From the NCBI GenBank assembly GCA_029204225.1, contig CM055096.1, forward strand, positions 46,099,346-46,163,345: DNA of 64,000 nucleotides, written 5' to 3'. Both the position numbers and the translations under genes were made by a program. The DNA is from Diphasiastrum complanatum (taxonomy: Eukaryota > Streptophyta > Lycopodiopsida > Lycopodiales > Lycopodiaceae). This document shows positions 22,585 to 32,938 of this stretch, one piece after another. The notes below the pieces were generated by a model. That model saw only the letters and a program-made list of their open reading frames with translations. It ran no database searches and was not told where the DNA came from. The first letter of the stretch is position 1. Every line of letters starts with the position of its first letter.

Positions 22585-24195
22585 AGATCAACAAGAGAGA
22601 AGATACTACCTGAAAGGTATGAAGCAAATTATGCTCTCTTATCTAGCATTATTCAAAGCAAAGAACCTTCGACTTATGGTGAAGCAAAGGATGATGACAT
22701 TTGGGTCAAGGCCATGGGAGAGGAGATGGAGTCAATTGCTAAGCATACCACATGGGACTTAGTAGAACCACCGGTTGGCAAGAAACCCATTGGTCGCAAA
22801 TGGGTATAAAGGACTAAGTACCATGCAGATGGATGTATAGCAAAGCACAAGGCAAGATTGGTGATCAAAGGGTATGCACAAAGTAAAGGCATTGACTATG
22901 AGAAGACCTTTGCGCCAGTATGTAAGTGGAATACTCTACGTCTACTTGTTGCTTTAGCTTCACATTTTGGTTGGCCTTTGCATCAGATGGATGTGAAATC
23001 TGCTTTTCTAAATGGTGAGTTAGAAGAAGAAGTGTTCATGGATCAACCTGAAGGCTTTGTAACAAAGGGACAGGAAAATAAAGTATGTCGTTTGAAGAAG
23101 GTGCTTTATGGTCTTAAACAAGCACCACGTGCGTGGTATAGCAGGATTGATGCCTACTTTCGTTCAAAGAGGATGGTGAGAACACATTCTGATCCAAATC
23201 TATATGTCTTATACTTTGATGGTATGGTTGCTTTGATTGCTCTTTATGTTGATGACTTGATTATTACGGGAAATAATCAAGAGATGATAGACATGATTAA
23301 GAAAGACCTCATGGAACAATTCGAGATGACAGATCTCAGCCTGATGAATTACTGCCTTGGAGTAGAAGTGTGGCAAAAAGGACATGAATTGGGTTTAACA
23401 CAAGTGAAGTATGTCAAAGAGTTGCTGCACAAGTTTAGGTTGCAGGATTGCAAACCAGTAAACACTCCTATTGAACCAGGTAAAAAGCTTTCTAAGCTTG
23501 ATGAGTCACAGTCATTTGATGCTACGCTATATAGACAGTTACTAGGGAGCTTGATTTACCTTACCACGACTAGACCAGATATATGCTATGTTGTTGGCAT
23601 TGTAAGTCAGTTTATGGCAGCACCTACAGAAACGCATTGGAAGGCAGCTAAACGCATTTTGCGTTATGTGAAAGGCACTTCAGAGTATGGCTTGATTTGC
23701 ATGAAGCATGATGGTTTACCTGAGTTGTGTGGCTATGTGGATGCGGATTGGGGAGGTGACTATGATGATCGTAGATCCACCACAAGATATATATTCCAGT
23801 TTTGTGGTAGTTGTTTTTCCTGGTCTAGTAAGAAGCAAAGTACAATTGCTCTTTCCACCACAGAAGCAGAGTATAAGGCAATGTGTAGTGCAGCACATGA
23901 AGCTATATGGTTGAGACAAATCTTGGAAGAAATTGGCATGAAGCAGAAAAATCCCACGACTTTACATAGCGACAGTCAGAGTGGCATTCATCTAGCAAAT
24001 AATCTAGTGTTCCATGCGAGAACTAAACACATTGAGATCCAGTATCACTTCATACGTGAGAGGCTGCTGAGTCGTGAAATTCATGTTGTTCATTGTAGCA
24101 CAGAAGAACAACTAGCTGATATTTTCACTAAGCCACTTACTGGAGAAAAGTTTGATAAGTTTAGATCAAAGCTTTCTATACTTAAAGTTTGTTGA
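22585..24195 (+). pseudogene. Copia A reverse transcriptase and RNase H
   Basis: The frame continues past 22584 with the RT start (DDIWVKAMGEEMESI, TTWDLVEPP), has a TAA at 22807-22809, then is open for 445 codons from 22858. RT shows KARLVIKGYAQ, HQMDVKSAFLNGELEEEVFM, YGLKQAPRAWYSRID and an intact YVDD at 23245-23256. RNase H shows YVDADWGGD, STTEAEYKAM, HSDSQSGIHLA and LADIFTKPLTGE. All catalytic residues look present; the polyprotein is killed by upstream lesions. Its last part is nearly identical to 55236-55713 (element A2). Confidence 0.92.
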
Positions 24196-24248
24196 CTTTA
24201 AAGCTATGTATATGACTGTATAAAAAGTGACTCTACTTTAAAGGAGAG

Positions 24249-24522
24249 AGTTAGAATTAAAGGAGAAACACTGTGTTACTGTACTATGGGTCCTATCAGT
24301 GGATAAGGATCAGTTGGCCTCGCCACGAGGCAAGTCGACTGGACACGCATCCCGCCAACGACAACCTGGATCATGCATGGGTTGTCTGAGTGAACAACTA
24401 TATGTACAGTGTAATTTCATTTTGAGAAATATAGTTGCTATGTGAGCTTGCTGTGGAGAGTGATTTCTATCTGTGTTACTATGTAGCATGATCTGTGTGA
24501 CTGTGCAAAGCAAATTCTAAGT
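24249..24522 (+). repeat. 3' LTR of copia A (274 bp)
   Basis: It begins AGTTAGAATTAAAG after the purine tract AAAGGAGAG (24240-24248) and ends AAATTCTAAGT. CCCAA follows at 24523-24527. Confidence 0.9.
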
Positions 24523-24527
24523 CCCAA

Positions 24528-24920
24528 ACTCCTACAGATAAAGAGTGTTATCTACCTAGATTGAGCCATCTGAGACAAGTCTTGAACGTTGGTGGCAACA
24601 CTAGACAGCCATGGAAGGAAGGCTTTTTTGAGATTCAAGGTTCCTTTAAGTTGTTGAGGGGAAAATCAAGGCCTTGGCATTTTGCAAGTAAATTTTTTGC
24701 GAGTTCCTTTCTTGCCATCATTCAACAAAAACATAGCACATGGTGTGCCACCTTTTTTATGATACTACTTCAATGTTTATTATTAAAAATGTGATTTGGT
24801 ACATAGTTAAAGATCCCACTAAGTAAAAAAAAATTCAAATTAATTTTTTTTTTTCGCAGCTATCCCAGATAGCACACTGGCGTGCTAAGCGGCACGCCGA
24901 TTTTTTTTTTTTTTGCAGCC
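24528..24920. other. No gene seen
   Basis: A 77-codon frame at 24561-24794 has no recognisable domain. Two poly-T runs (around 24845 and 24900) lead into the minisatellite. Confidence 0.35.
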
Positions 24921-25060
24921 AACCCAGATAGCACGCCGTCTGTCCAAATAGCACGCCTACAACCCAGATAGCACACCGGCTGTCCAGATAGCTCGCCTAC
25001 AACCCAGATAGCACACCTACAACCCAGATAGCACGCCTACAACCCAGATAGCACACTGGC
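24921..25060. repeat. 20-bp minisatellite, seven units
   Basis: Seven consecutive 20-bp units of the type AACCCAGATAGCACGCCTAC start at 24921 and every 20 bp to 25041. Units alternate partly between AACCCAGATA and TGTCCAGATA starts. Related text (CCCAGATAGCACACTGGCGT) stands alone near 24860-24885. Confidence 0.95.
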
Positions 25061-25326
25061 GTGCTATCTTTAAAGGTTGTAAAATTTTCTTTAGTTGTTT
25101 TACTTTAGCACGTCGGCTTACTATGTTGAGAGGTTTAAATAAATATTTTGAAATAATGCTTTTACTCAAAATTTGGTTCTCAAATGTGTCAAAATAGCTT
25201 TTCTATTTTATAATTTACTTGGCTAGCTCACCGACATGCTAGCCGAATCAGCTCCAAAAAGAAATTTATTTTTTCAAAAAAATCTTTAAAAAAATTTCGT
25301 GGTTTTTAAATAAGAAATTTACAGGC

Positions 25327-25344
25327 TAGCATGCCGGCATGCTA
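25327..25344. repeat. 18-bp perfect palindrome
   Basis: TAGCATGCCGGCATGCTA is its own reverse complement. A looser relative, GCTAGCTCACCGACATGCTA, lies near 25222-25243. Confidence 0.9.
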
Positions 25345-25417
25345 ACTTTTACAACTTCAAAAACAGTCTTTAAAAAAAAGAAAGTGAACCTATATTTCAT
25401 AGAATTAATGAACCGTT

Positions 25418-25499
25418 TACGGTTCACCACGGTTCTGAGAACCGTATAGTGAACTGTACGGTTCTTTAAAAATTTTGCCCAGAACCGTGGTGAACCGTA
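25418..25499. repeat. Nested inverted repeats (two-level hairpin)
   Basis: Outer arms of 19 bp at 25418-25436 and 25481-25499 are perfectly complementary (ACGGTTCACCACGGTTCT / AGAACCGTGGTGAACCGT). Inside the loop a second 9-bp pair lies at 25438-25446 and 25457-25465 (AGAACCGTA / TACGGTTCT). More ACGGTTC / GAACCGT copies lie at 25815-25840. Confidence 0.92.
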
Positions 25500-25870
25500 C
25501 TGAATAATTAATTAATTGATTTTTTTTTGTCCCGCCCCCAAAAATAGCCCAAAAAATTGCTAAAAAAATGCCAATTTTTTTTTTTTAGAAAAAGCAGATT
25601 CTCCCTACTTAGATTATTAACTTCAAATGATTTAATCTCCCCAATTGATAAGAGAGAGGGAGAGAGAGAGAGAGAGAGAGAGGGACAAAAATTAATAAGA
25701 GAGAGGGAGACAAAGAGAAGGAGACAGAGAGAGAGGGACAAAAACGAGCTTTGAGGAGTTTTGGGGAGAAATTTAGGAAAATTAATTAATTAATTATTTA
25801 TTATTTTACATGAACCATATCACGGTTCAAGGAACCGTGGTACGATTCCTTCCATGGTTCCCAATGCTGT
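25500..25870. repeat. AT- and GA-rich interior and right arm of a possible foldback unit
   Basis: ATTAATTAATT runs occur near 25507-25518 and 25780-25796. A (GA)n microsatellite core spans 25649-25683, with more GA-rich text to 25738. CACGGTTCAAGGAACCGTGG at about 25820-25839 mirrors the left hairpin. ORFs on both strands here are simply the microsatellite read through. Confidence 0.6.
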
Positions 25871-27700
25871 ATTTATAGAGTAACAAAGTATTTTGTGATG
25901 GACCTATTTAGAATATGATGGATAGTCAAATTTTGAAATATGCATCAAACCATCATTCTTGTTCTTAAAAAATCATGTAGTGGCATAGAAAGAGTAGCAC
26001 CCCATGTGCTACCATTTTGTTGGAGCATCTCATGAAAGAAACTCGCAAAACTCGCATAATGTCAAAACCCGAAAAACCATGGTTAAAGGATGAAGATTCA
26101 TCACATCCTCAGAGATCAAAGTGCTTGAAGAGAGCAGTATAGCGTGGTAGGAATGGCATATGATCACCTGTTTGTCCATTCCCAAAGCCTTGTATTCCAT
26201 CCGTAATGCCAGCAAGCAAAGGACATGAAGCTCTTTCTTAAACTAAGATTGATCATGATAGAGCCGAATTCAAAGATTGGAAAGAGTCCACTCACACATA
26301 TCATGCTTTACTACTAATGCCTTCAAAAACCCTGATCCAACGGACACCAGCAGTAGCATTAAACACTCAATGCAGTCAAGTAACAATCAGGGCACGGTTT
26401 CTCTCCACAGTTTCTCTCCGCTTCCCTGGTTGCATATCAGCGAGGTCTTATACTTTTTTCAACACTCCAATGGCCAGAATGCTGGCATAAGCTCTCCCAG
26501 CACGACACGACCTCTTTCTCACTCTTCAGAGTAATTTCCTGCGGCAGCAGGTTTACATCATCTCCTGCAGTTTCAAATGGCTAGAGGACGGGCTCTCTGT
26601 CCCTCGAGCAAAATGTCACTACTTCCAAAAGCATAGTAAGGGGGCCCTCCCTTAAGCAACCAGTCAGCCACGAACCCAGGCCTCTATCACTGATCTAACA
26701 ATCTGGAAATCCATCTTGACAATCTATCTACCGCCAATGCACCATTGATCTTCACAGCAAAAAAGCATCCATTTTTCTGACATTGCTTGAGGCCATAGTG
26801 AGTTGGCAGAGCATATTGTAGAGAATATTGTAGTGTTGCGGATCAAGATGCCAATCCGGCACCCTGCTCTCTCACAGTTTATCCCATATTACACTTATTC
26901 ATCAACGAGCACCCAGCGTAGTCTGTTTGCGCCCAATCAGCACAATCTGCCACTGAAATCAGTGAGGTAGGCAAGCTCTCCAACGCGCGCCAACCACAAA
27001 TGCGGAGTCACTCTACCTCACGGTCTGTCGGCCTGATCTGTCAGCTATCTAGCAGATTGCAGGGTCGGGTTTCACAAGAAAGAAACACTTTCCGATTTTC
27101 TTTGGCAAGGAGGCCCCACATGCCGTTGCCAAAAAGTGTTGGCCCAAGCGGCGGGGGCCGAGTTGGACCGGTGATTGAGGCCCCTCCTGACTGAGTGCAA
27201 TCCTGGAATCGGTACTGAGGTATACTTTGTTACATTTGGTTTTTACCATGCCTTTCACAGAAGAGTTTTTATTTTGTGTATGTATGTAAGGGAATGATCA
27301 CGTTAGCCAATTAAGCCCGAAATAATGAACTCATCGTTTGAGATGGTTAAGCGAATGGTTAACAGAATTGTAGCTTATACTCAAAATTTGGTTTCTTGTC
27401 ATGCTAATGTTGAAAGGGAAGTCCTACTAAAGAGGCGTCATGTAATGTACTTGTTATGAGTTTACGTGAATGGTTCATTTTTCTATGCATTATGCTAGCA
27501 CCTTGACCTCTTGGAACATAGAGGGAGGAAATTTGCTAACCTGAAGAGGTGGAATATCCTCTCGGGCCTCAGAATCAGCTCTAAATTGCTTTCTCTGTGA
27601 CTCATCTAGAACACAATCTTTGGTGTATCGTTGGAATACACGAGCACTATAGGATTCACGGGCCCTTGGAACCCAGGTCCATTCACTAGCACATGAGCAC
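25871..27700. other. Unassigned sequence, partly GC-richer
   Basis: Short frames occur at 26030-26215 (-), 26277-26534 (+), 27000-27194 (+) and 27049-27258 (-). The part 26250-27260 is less AT-rich and contains CCAACGCGCGCC and AAGCGGCGGGGGCCG, as a low-copy gene flank might. I recognise no domain, splice pattern or repeat in it. Confidence 0.3.
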
Positions 27701-27701
27701 G

Positions 27702-28031
27702 CTAGTCTAAGAGGAAATTGGATAAAAACAAAAAAAATCTTAATCTTGAAACCACGAGACCCCGATCAGAGATATAGTTAGAAAACTCCATTATCACTAG
27801 CCCCAACACGACACCGTCATGACCTTCGCCACCCACCCATGTGGACACTCTACGTAGAGTCATTAACTTTGATATTAAACAGTTTAACCCATTCTCATAG
27901 AAGTGCATGTCATAAATCAAGAAAGGATAGGGGAAATTAGCAATCATAGTGCAAAGGGATATGACACACGAAACGCACGATAGGACTATCATTCTTATAG
28001 TCAACCAATGGTGATAGATAAAAGAGTGCAC
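27702..28031 (-). other. Unrecognised minus-strand ORF of 109 codons
   Basis: The frame is open for 109 codons with a hydrophobic N-terminal half (MIVLSCVSCVISLCTMI) and a mixed second half containing STWVGGEGHDGVVLGLVIM. The composition looks like real protein, and neighbouring minus-strand text up to about 28560 reads similarly but with stops. It may be a decayed gene or transposon ORF. The first half could be one or two membrane segments. Confidence 0.3.
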
Positions 28032-28771
28032 GTTGGAGAGAGTGGAATGTTCTAAAAGTTCAAGATCATCTAAAAAGATGACCCTCGAAATGTTGACCTG
28101 ATATATCTGAGTTCCCAGAGCACCATAAATTCGAAGGGTATGGAATAGAAATCAAAAGAGAAAGTCACCTTGGCGGTGGCATATTAAGCTCAAAGACAAT
28201 TCTCTTAGACACTTCAAACTATTGTTAGTTGCCTCCATAAAACTATAGAAGACTCTAATCTCGTCAATACCATATAGTGTCTAGAAAGGGTCGGGATAGA
28301 GTGAATGCCCCTAACAGTCGAAGCACAAATAGTATAGATGAAGAGCTAGTCTATGATAATTGGTTTAATGGAATCATGGTTTGATATGACAAGTCACAAC
28401 AGATCCCCCACCAAAGTCTGCCTGTTCTTGCTAGCAAGTGGATATAATGCTCACTAAGAGGCAGTTACCATCTCTTGTTGGTCATTCATTTGAGAGCCTG
28501 GAAAACTCTCATTGACCTGAGAGTACGGGGTAATCAAGAAGTGGTCAGATTATGATCACTCGCGTAAGGACAGTGTGGGTCCTTCCCTCACTAAGGCATT
28601 TTGGCTGGACCAATGCCTGGTCAAAATTTGCATGAACACATAGGTTGAAAGAGGACCTGCGGAATATATTTTCGAACAGACCTATGTTGTTTCTAGATTT
28701 TGTGTTTGCATCTTCTTTTTTTATGTTTGCATCCTCTATCATAAGTAATTTTCTTGCCTGTTGATTTTCAG

Positions 28772-29118
28772 ATCTTTTCACTATGGCTCAATTCAGAGTT
28801 CGTCACTAGTAAATCCATCCAATCTTCAGAAAGTGACATGACAAACTATATGTTTTATTTTACAAAGGGCTACGAGGGACAGAAACTCACAGAGCTTTTT
28901 CTTTGGACAATAGAGACTGCCAACAAAGGGCCGACTACATTTTTAGCACAAGGTCATGTGCTTCACAAAGTATCGGTGGTAGATGACAACGTTGGCTTTA
29001 CAAATATCCCATTAAAAGCCATTGATAAAAAAGTTTATTTATACATTGTGGAGAATGGATTTATGAAAATATGCCTTTGTGCACATGCGATAGTGAGAAA
29101 ATTTTCTAATGATGGTTG
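28772..29118 (+). CDS. Orphan gene, candidate exon 1
   Basis: After an acceptor-like TTGATTTTCAG (ending 28771) the frame reads IFSLWLNSEFVTSKSIQ, YFTKGYEGQKLTELFLW and DNVGFTNIPLKAIDKKVYLY before a TGA at 29117-29119. It is compact, protein-like and unlike any retrotransposon domain I know. A possible donor GATG|GTTGAA lies at the end. Together with the following segments it suggests a multi-exon gene. Function unknown. Confidence 0.35.
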
Positions 29119-29225
29119 AAGACCCTTGTGAGTTATTTCTCTTCTTTCACTATAATTATTTTGAATGATCTTGTTTGTCTTTAGGCTGTTTATCTAAACC
29201 ATTTTCACTGTTGTACTTTTTTCAG

Positions 29226-29606
29226 ACCTTGAAAGCTTCAATTTTGATGGTAGTTGAGGCACCTGAGAAAAAAGAGGATCTTGTTTTGCCGAAGCCTGTA
29301 AGATCAACATCCTCTCGTAAGGGCTTGGCTGCCTCTTCACAAAAGGATTCCCAATCCCTTGACTCCTCCAAAGATACAACAATCCTCTCTCCCCCTAAGA
29401 AAAAACATATCTCCATGGAGACTATCCCTGTTGATGCTTCAGCCTCTCCTGTAACAAAAACTAAGAAATTCAAAAGCATAACTCCCAAAGGCACAGGTCC
29501 AAAAATCTTGAAAAAACCCTCTCCTCCCTCAAGTAGCTTGAATCTGCCTGGAGCTACCATTAAGCTCGATGCGTCTATAGCAGAGACGTGGCAAAAATGC
29601 GTGCCT
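29226..29606 (+). CDS. Orphan gene, candidate exon 2 (Ser/Lys/Pro-rich)
   Basis: It starts after TACTTTTTTCAG (ending 29225). About 127 codons are open: VVEAPEKKEDLVLPKPVRST, then a Ser/Lys/Pro-rich low-order stretch (SPPKKKHISMETIP, GTGPKILKKPSPPSSS). Such composition suggests a disordered, basic region. The frame ends in a TAA, but coding text continues in other frames (about 29590-29720 and then 29700-29850, with QRVRFFHKEYLRLHKEGDK). This suggests frameshifts and hence a decayed gene. Confidence 0.35.
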
Positions 29607-30456
29607 TAATTCATGAAAACAATAAAGTCCAAGGAACTACATTTATCTTGGACACTGAACAATGTGAGAGGCCACCTATTGACCCTCTGACTAACGATAG
29701 GCCAAGCTCCTTGCTTGGGACCACAACATTGATCAGGATTATAGACTGACAATGACAATTATTCAAAGAGTAAGATTCTTTCACAAGGAGTATCTTAGAC
29801 TCCACAAGGAGGGTGACAAAACAAATATACATCTAAAGTGCCTCTGAGCTCAAGAGACTGGCCATCCTTTTGACGAGAAGAATCTAGCCACCTCTTTGAC
29901 AAAATTCGATAATTTTTTTCACTAACCTTTCGAACTGGACATATGATTTTCATAAATCATATGTCTGAATCTATTAAATTTTTAGAGTTAATATTTACAA
30001 TAATTTTTGTTTCAGATCTAGAATTTGGTTGACAAATTTTTTGACAAATGGGATAAGTTTGAGATTAAGGGACAAATTCTGAAAGGGGTGTCCTCTTCAA
30101 AGAAATAAACAACTCAACTAACGCTTGCTCCCATCCCTCAAGATATGGGAATATTTGAGTAGAAGAACATGCAAGGCATTCCTTCCCAGGATATCGTTGT
30201 GAGCATCCTCTCAAGAGTGGCAAATGGACAGCTTAGCCTTGCAAAAATGGGGATTTATTCGATTTATTTGCTAATCTCAGTCACCATTAAATTGACGAAT
30301 TACTAACTTCATTTTCTTTCAGACACAAGCTTTTCATGAGAGTACAAGAGGCCATGGAAAAAAGCCTTAATTGTCAGAATTGGGCAAAATGACAGGCCTT
30401 GTACCCGAATAGCTTCAAGGATGAGGAGTTTCAAATTTTTTTTATTTTATTTAGTG

Positions 30457-30682
30457 ACATGGTATGCTTATCTTTCAAAACTGTTTATGCTGAGCATGAG
30501 TATTTGTCTTTAAAGATTTTTTGTTATTATTTTTTTGAACTACTTTAACCATGCTTAGCATAAGATTCTCACATGGTATGCTTACTTTCAAACCTGTTTA
30601 TGCTGAGCATGAGTATTTGTTTTTAAAGATTTTCTATAAACATTTTTTTCAACTGCTTTACCATGCTCAACATAAGATTCTC
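30457..30682. repeat. Tandem duplication of about 113 bp
   Basis: ACATGGTATGCTTA starts copies at 30457 and 30571, and the second copy ends at 30682. Each holds TATGCTGAGCATG (30486-30498, 30599-30611) and CATGCTTAGCATAAG or a variant. It lies in what would be an intron of the orphan gene. Confidence 0.85.
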
Positions 30683-30770
30683 ACATGAGTTGTTGATTTT
30701 ATTCTTCTAAGAAATTTAATCATGCTAAGCATAGGTGCATTCTAACATATGCAATTTCTTATTTTTTTAG

Positions 30771-31222
30771 AGTTCTGAAGATAAGAAGAGTGGGCAGCTT
30801 CTTGAGCAATTTAGAACCCATTTTCAAAAGGCAAAAGCTGAGAGAAGGCAAAGGGAGAGTCATCAGGCTGGGGACATGAGAATCGACGAAGATCCGAAAG
30901 AGACATTTGTCCCGAAGTTTGTTGATGACCCCCCTTGTTCTTATACAATTCAACAAGCCAATGCAAGAGAAATCACAAAGTTTGTGAAAAGAAGACCATA
31001 CACTCTTTGCATCGTTGACATTCTTTACGGTTTTAAACTAGTGGATTTGTTGAATATCGCTCTTTTAAATACATTGAGATGAAAAAAATTGTTGCTAATT
31101 TTCTGGAGGTCACCACAGCTCCACTTTGGAGGATAATAGTATTCCAGTCTAGTTGGCAACGAGTTGGCATACACAAAGTGCTTCTCAAAGTTTGCAATGC
31201 AGGCATCGAGAATGCAATTTGG
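30771..31222 (+). CDS. Orphan gene, candidate later exons
   Basis: After TTTCTTATTTTTTTAG (ending 30770) the frame reads SSEDKKSGQLLEQFRTHF, KAKAERRQRESHQAGDMR and FVPKFVDDPPCSYTIQQ for 103 codons. Near 31050 the coding text shifts frame (EYRSFKYIEMKKIVANFLE) and runs to GIENAIW, immediately before a strong donor GGTAAGT at 31221-31227. The frame change argues for a pseudogene or a mis-drawn exon edge. No family recognised. Confidence 0.35.
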
Positions 31223-31354
31223 TAAGTAACTGTTTTACTTTTGCCCGAACACATTTATAATCTATTTCTTTGCTCTAAATATTTTTAATCAATTGGATTG
31301 AGCATTTTTTAATCATTTTTTTTTAATAATTGCATGTTCAAACCAAATGTAATA

Positions 31355-31620
31355 GTGTTGCTCCACTTTGCAAAAAGCCCCAACCACCTACTAGTGGCAT
31401 TGTAGGTGATGAAGGTGATCTAGCAGAGGTGGTTGAACAATCCTACAATGTTGTAATGGAAGTCATTACAGAGGACCAGTCTACTGCTCAAGTAGATTCA
31501 AATCATGTAAGGGCTACTAGTCCCGACCCAAATGATTTGGTTGAATTGTTTTTACTGTGTGTACAAATATTTCTCACAATTTCTCATACAATGAATACTT
31601 TTATCTTTAAAAAAGGATGA
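31355..31620 (+). CDS. Orphan gene, candidate last exon
   Basis: Following AACCAAATGTAATAG, about 88 codons are open: SVAPLCKKPQPPTSGIVGDE, an acidic stretch DLAEVVEQSYNVVMEVITED, then a hydrophobic end before the TGA at 31618-31620. It could be a C-terminal exon. The acceptor is weak (poor pyrimidine tract next to AG). Confidence 0.25.
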
Positions 31621-32159
31621 CTATTTTTACTAAGGATGGTTATTTTTGAAATTTGTTGATGTTTAGACGTCTTTGTGTTATTTAAGTTTACTATTTATTA
31701 TTTAGTTAGACAAATATTTTTAATTTTGCACGTGAATCATTTTTTTAAGTAACTTACTAATTATTTATATTAGTTAGTTAGACAAATATTTTTTAAATTT
31801 GCACTTGAATCATTTTTTTACATGCCAAGATATTAAGATAAAAAATTTAACAAGCTTTTAAAATCACATCAAGATATTATATATTGTATTTTTTTTAAAA
31901 ATCAAAACATTATAATGTTCTAAAATTTTGAATTCATTTTATTTAACAGTTATTTTTCATAATAGCAAATTGATCACAACTAATGTCTATATTATTTTAA
32001 CAAAATTAACCTAAAATTTTAAAAATATCTTGCATCACTTAGTCTAAATTTTAAATTTTTGCAAAATGTAGCATTTTACAAATCTTTCTTTTCTTCTTCA
32101 ATTTGAAGTTTCAAAATTTATGAGAATTATCCATCATTGTTGCATTTCACTCGAAACAC
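31621..32159. other. AT-rich, no gene; one 72-bp-spaced duplication
   Basis: Very AT-rich. TTAGTTAGACAAATATTTTT and the following GCACGTGAATCATT-like text occur at 31702 and again at 31774. Element D starts abruptly at 32160. Confidence 0.5.
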
Positions 32160-32938
32160 TTATTTGCATCCAATAACATGCTTGTTGATAGGTGGATCCA
32201 CAAGCTCCCAAGTGTTTCTAGAAATGAAATCATCATACTCTTTAGACATGGCTTCAAACCACTCCTTAGATTGGAGTGCATCTTGGACATCTCTTGGCTC
32301 ATTATGAGAAATGAAAAATGGATGATATGAGGTGCGTGGAGCGAATAACATAGTTGTAGTGATAGGATGTTTTATTAGTTTCAATAAGGACTTTATATCC
32401 TCCATTGGAACTAATCTGACATAGTCTGTTCTGAGGTTCAATGAAGACTTCCTCCACTTGCTTGTCTTTCTCCACATGTGTGAGCCTCCTTGGTTCAAAT
32501 ATCTCTCTCATAGGTCTTCTCGATGTAATTGCTTGAAGATTCTTCTCCTCAAGCCTCAACCCCTTCACATTTTGATTTGGCATCAAGATTGATAATTGGC
32601 GATTCTCCATGAGGTGGCTTGATCTCGGCCCCATCCAAGTTGTGCTTTTGATCTTCATGCAAGGTCACATCTTTACTTCCAACAATCTTGTTTGTAGAGA
32701 GAGAAAAGATTCTATAGGCTTTCTTGGTTGATGAATATGCAATCGTCACTCCTTTGATAGAACTAGGATCATCTTTTTTTCTAGTCTCTAAAGGCACATG
32801 CACAAAGCACATACAACATAAGATCCTAAGGTGATCTACCTTAGGCTTTTTCTTATACAACATCTCATATGGTGATCTTCCTCCTAGAGCAAGATTTGGA
32901 GGTCTATTACAAAGATAATTGGCACATGAAGTTGCTTC
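32160..32938 (-). pseudogene. Copia D: integrase C-terminus to RT start
   Basis: The minus strand reads ATSCANYLCNRPPNLALGGR, YKKKPKVDHLRILCCMCFVH and STKKAYRIFSLSTNKIV, then RRPMREIFEPRRLTH and the RT entry EYDDFISRNTWELVDPP, ending at NKHVIGCK. Several frameshifts are present. RT and everything after it, including a 3' LTR, are missing at 32160. The break at 32938 is the insertion point of element C; D continues at 39090. Confidence 0.88.

Larger units (their letters stand above)
19166..24527 (+). mobile_element. Ty1/copia element A, full length with target duplication
   Basis: CCCAA at 19166-19170 and 24523-24527 directly flank the element. LTRs are 19171-19442 and 24249-24522, with the primer site touching the 5' LTR at 19443 and a purine tract before the 3' LTR. 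Internal order is leader, gag, protease, integrase, RT, RNase H. By eye the LTRs differ at about 20 sites plus a 2-bp indel over 272 bp (about 93% identity), so it is older than C. It carries frameshifts, stops and a foreign repeat in gag. Confidence 0.93.

Noticed and set aside
23708-23957. Overlapping ORFs on both strands inside A RNase H
   Set aside because: They are shadows of the 445-codon RT/RNase H frame.
24921-25060. Regular repeats resembling a CRISPR array
   Set aside because: Units are contiguous without unique spacers, and the window is plant nuclear DNA. It is a minisatellite.
25508-25754. ORFs on both strands rich in Ser/Leu or Arg/Glu
   Set aside because: They are a (GA)n microsatellite read in frame.
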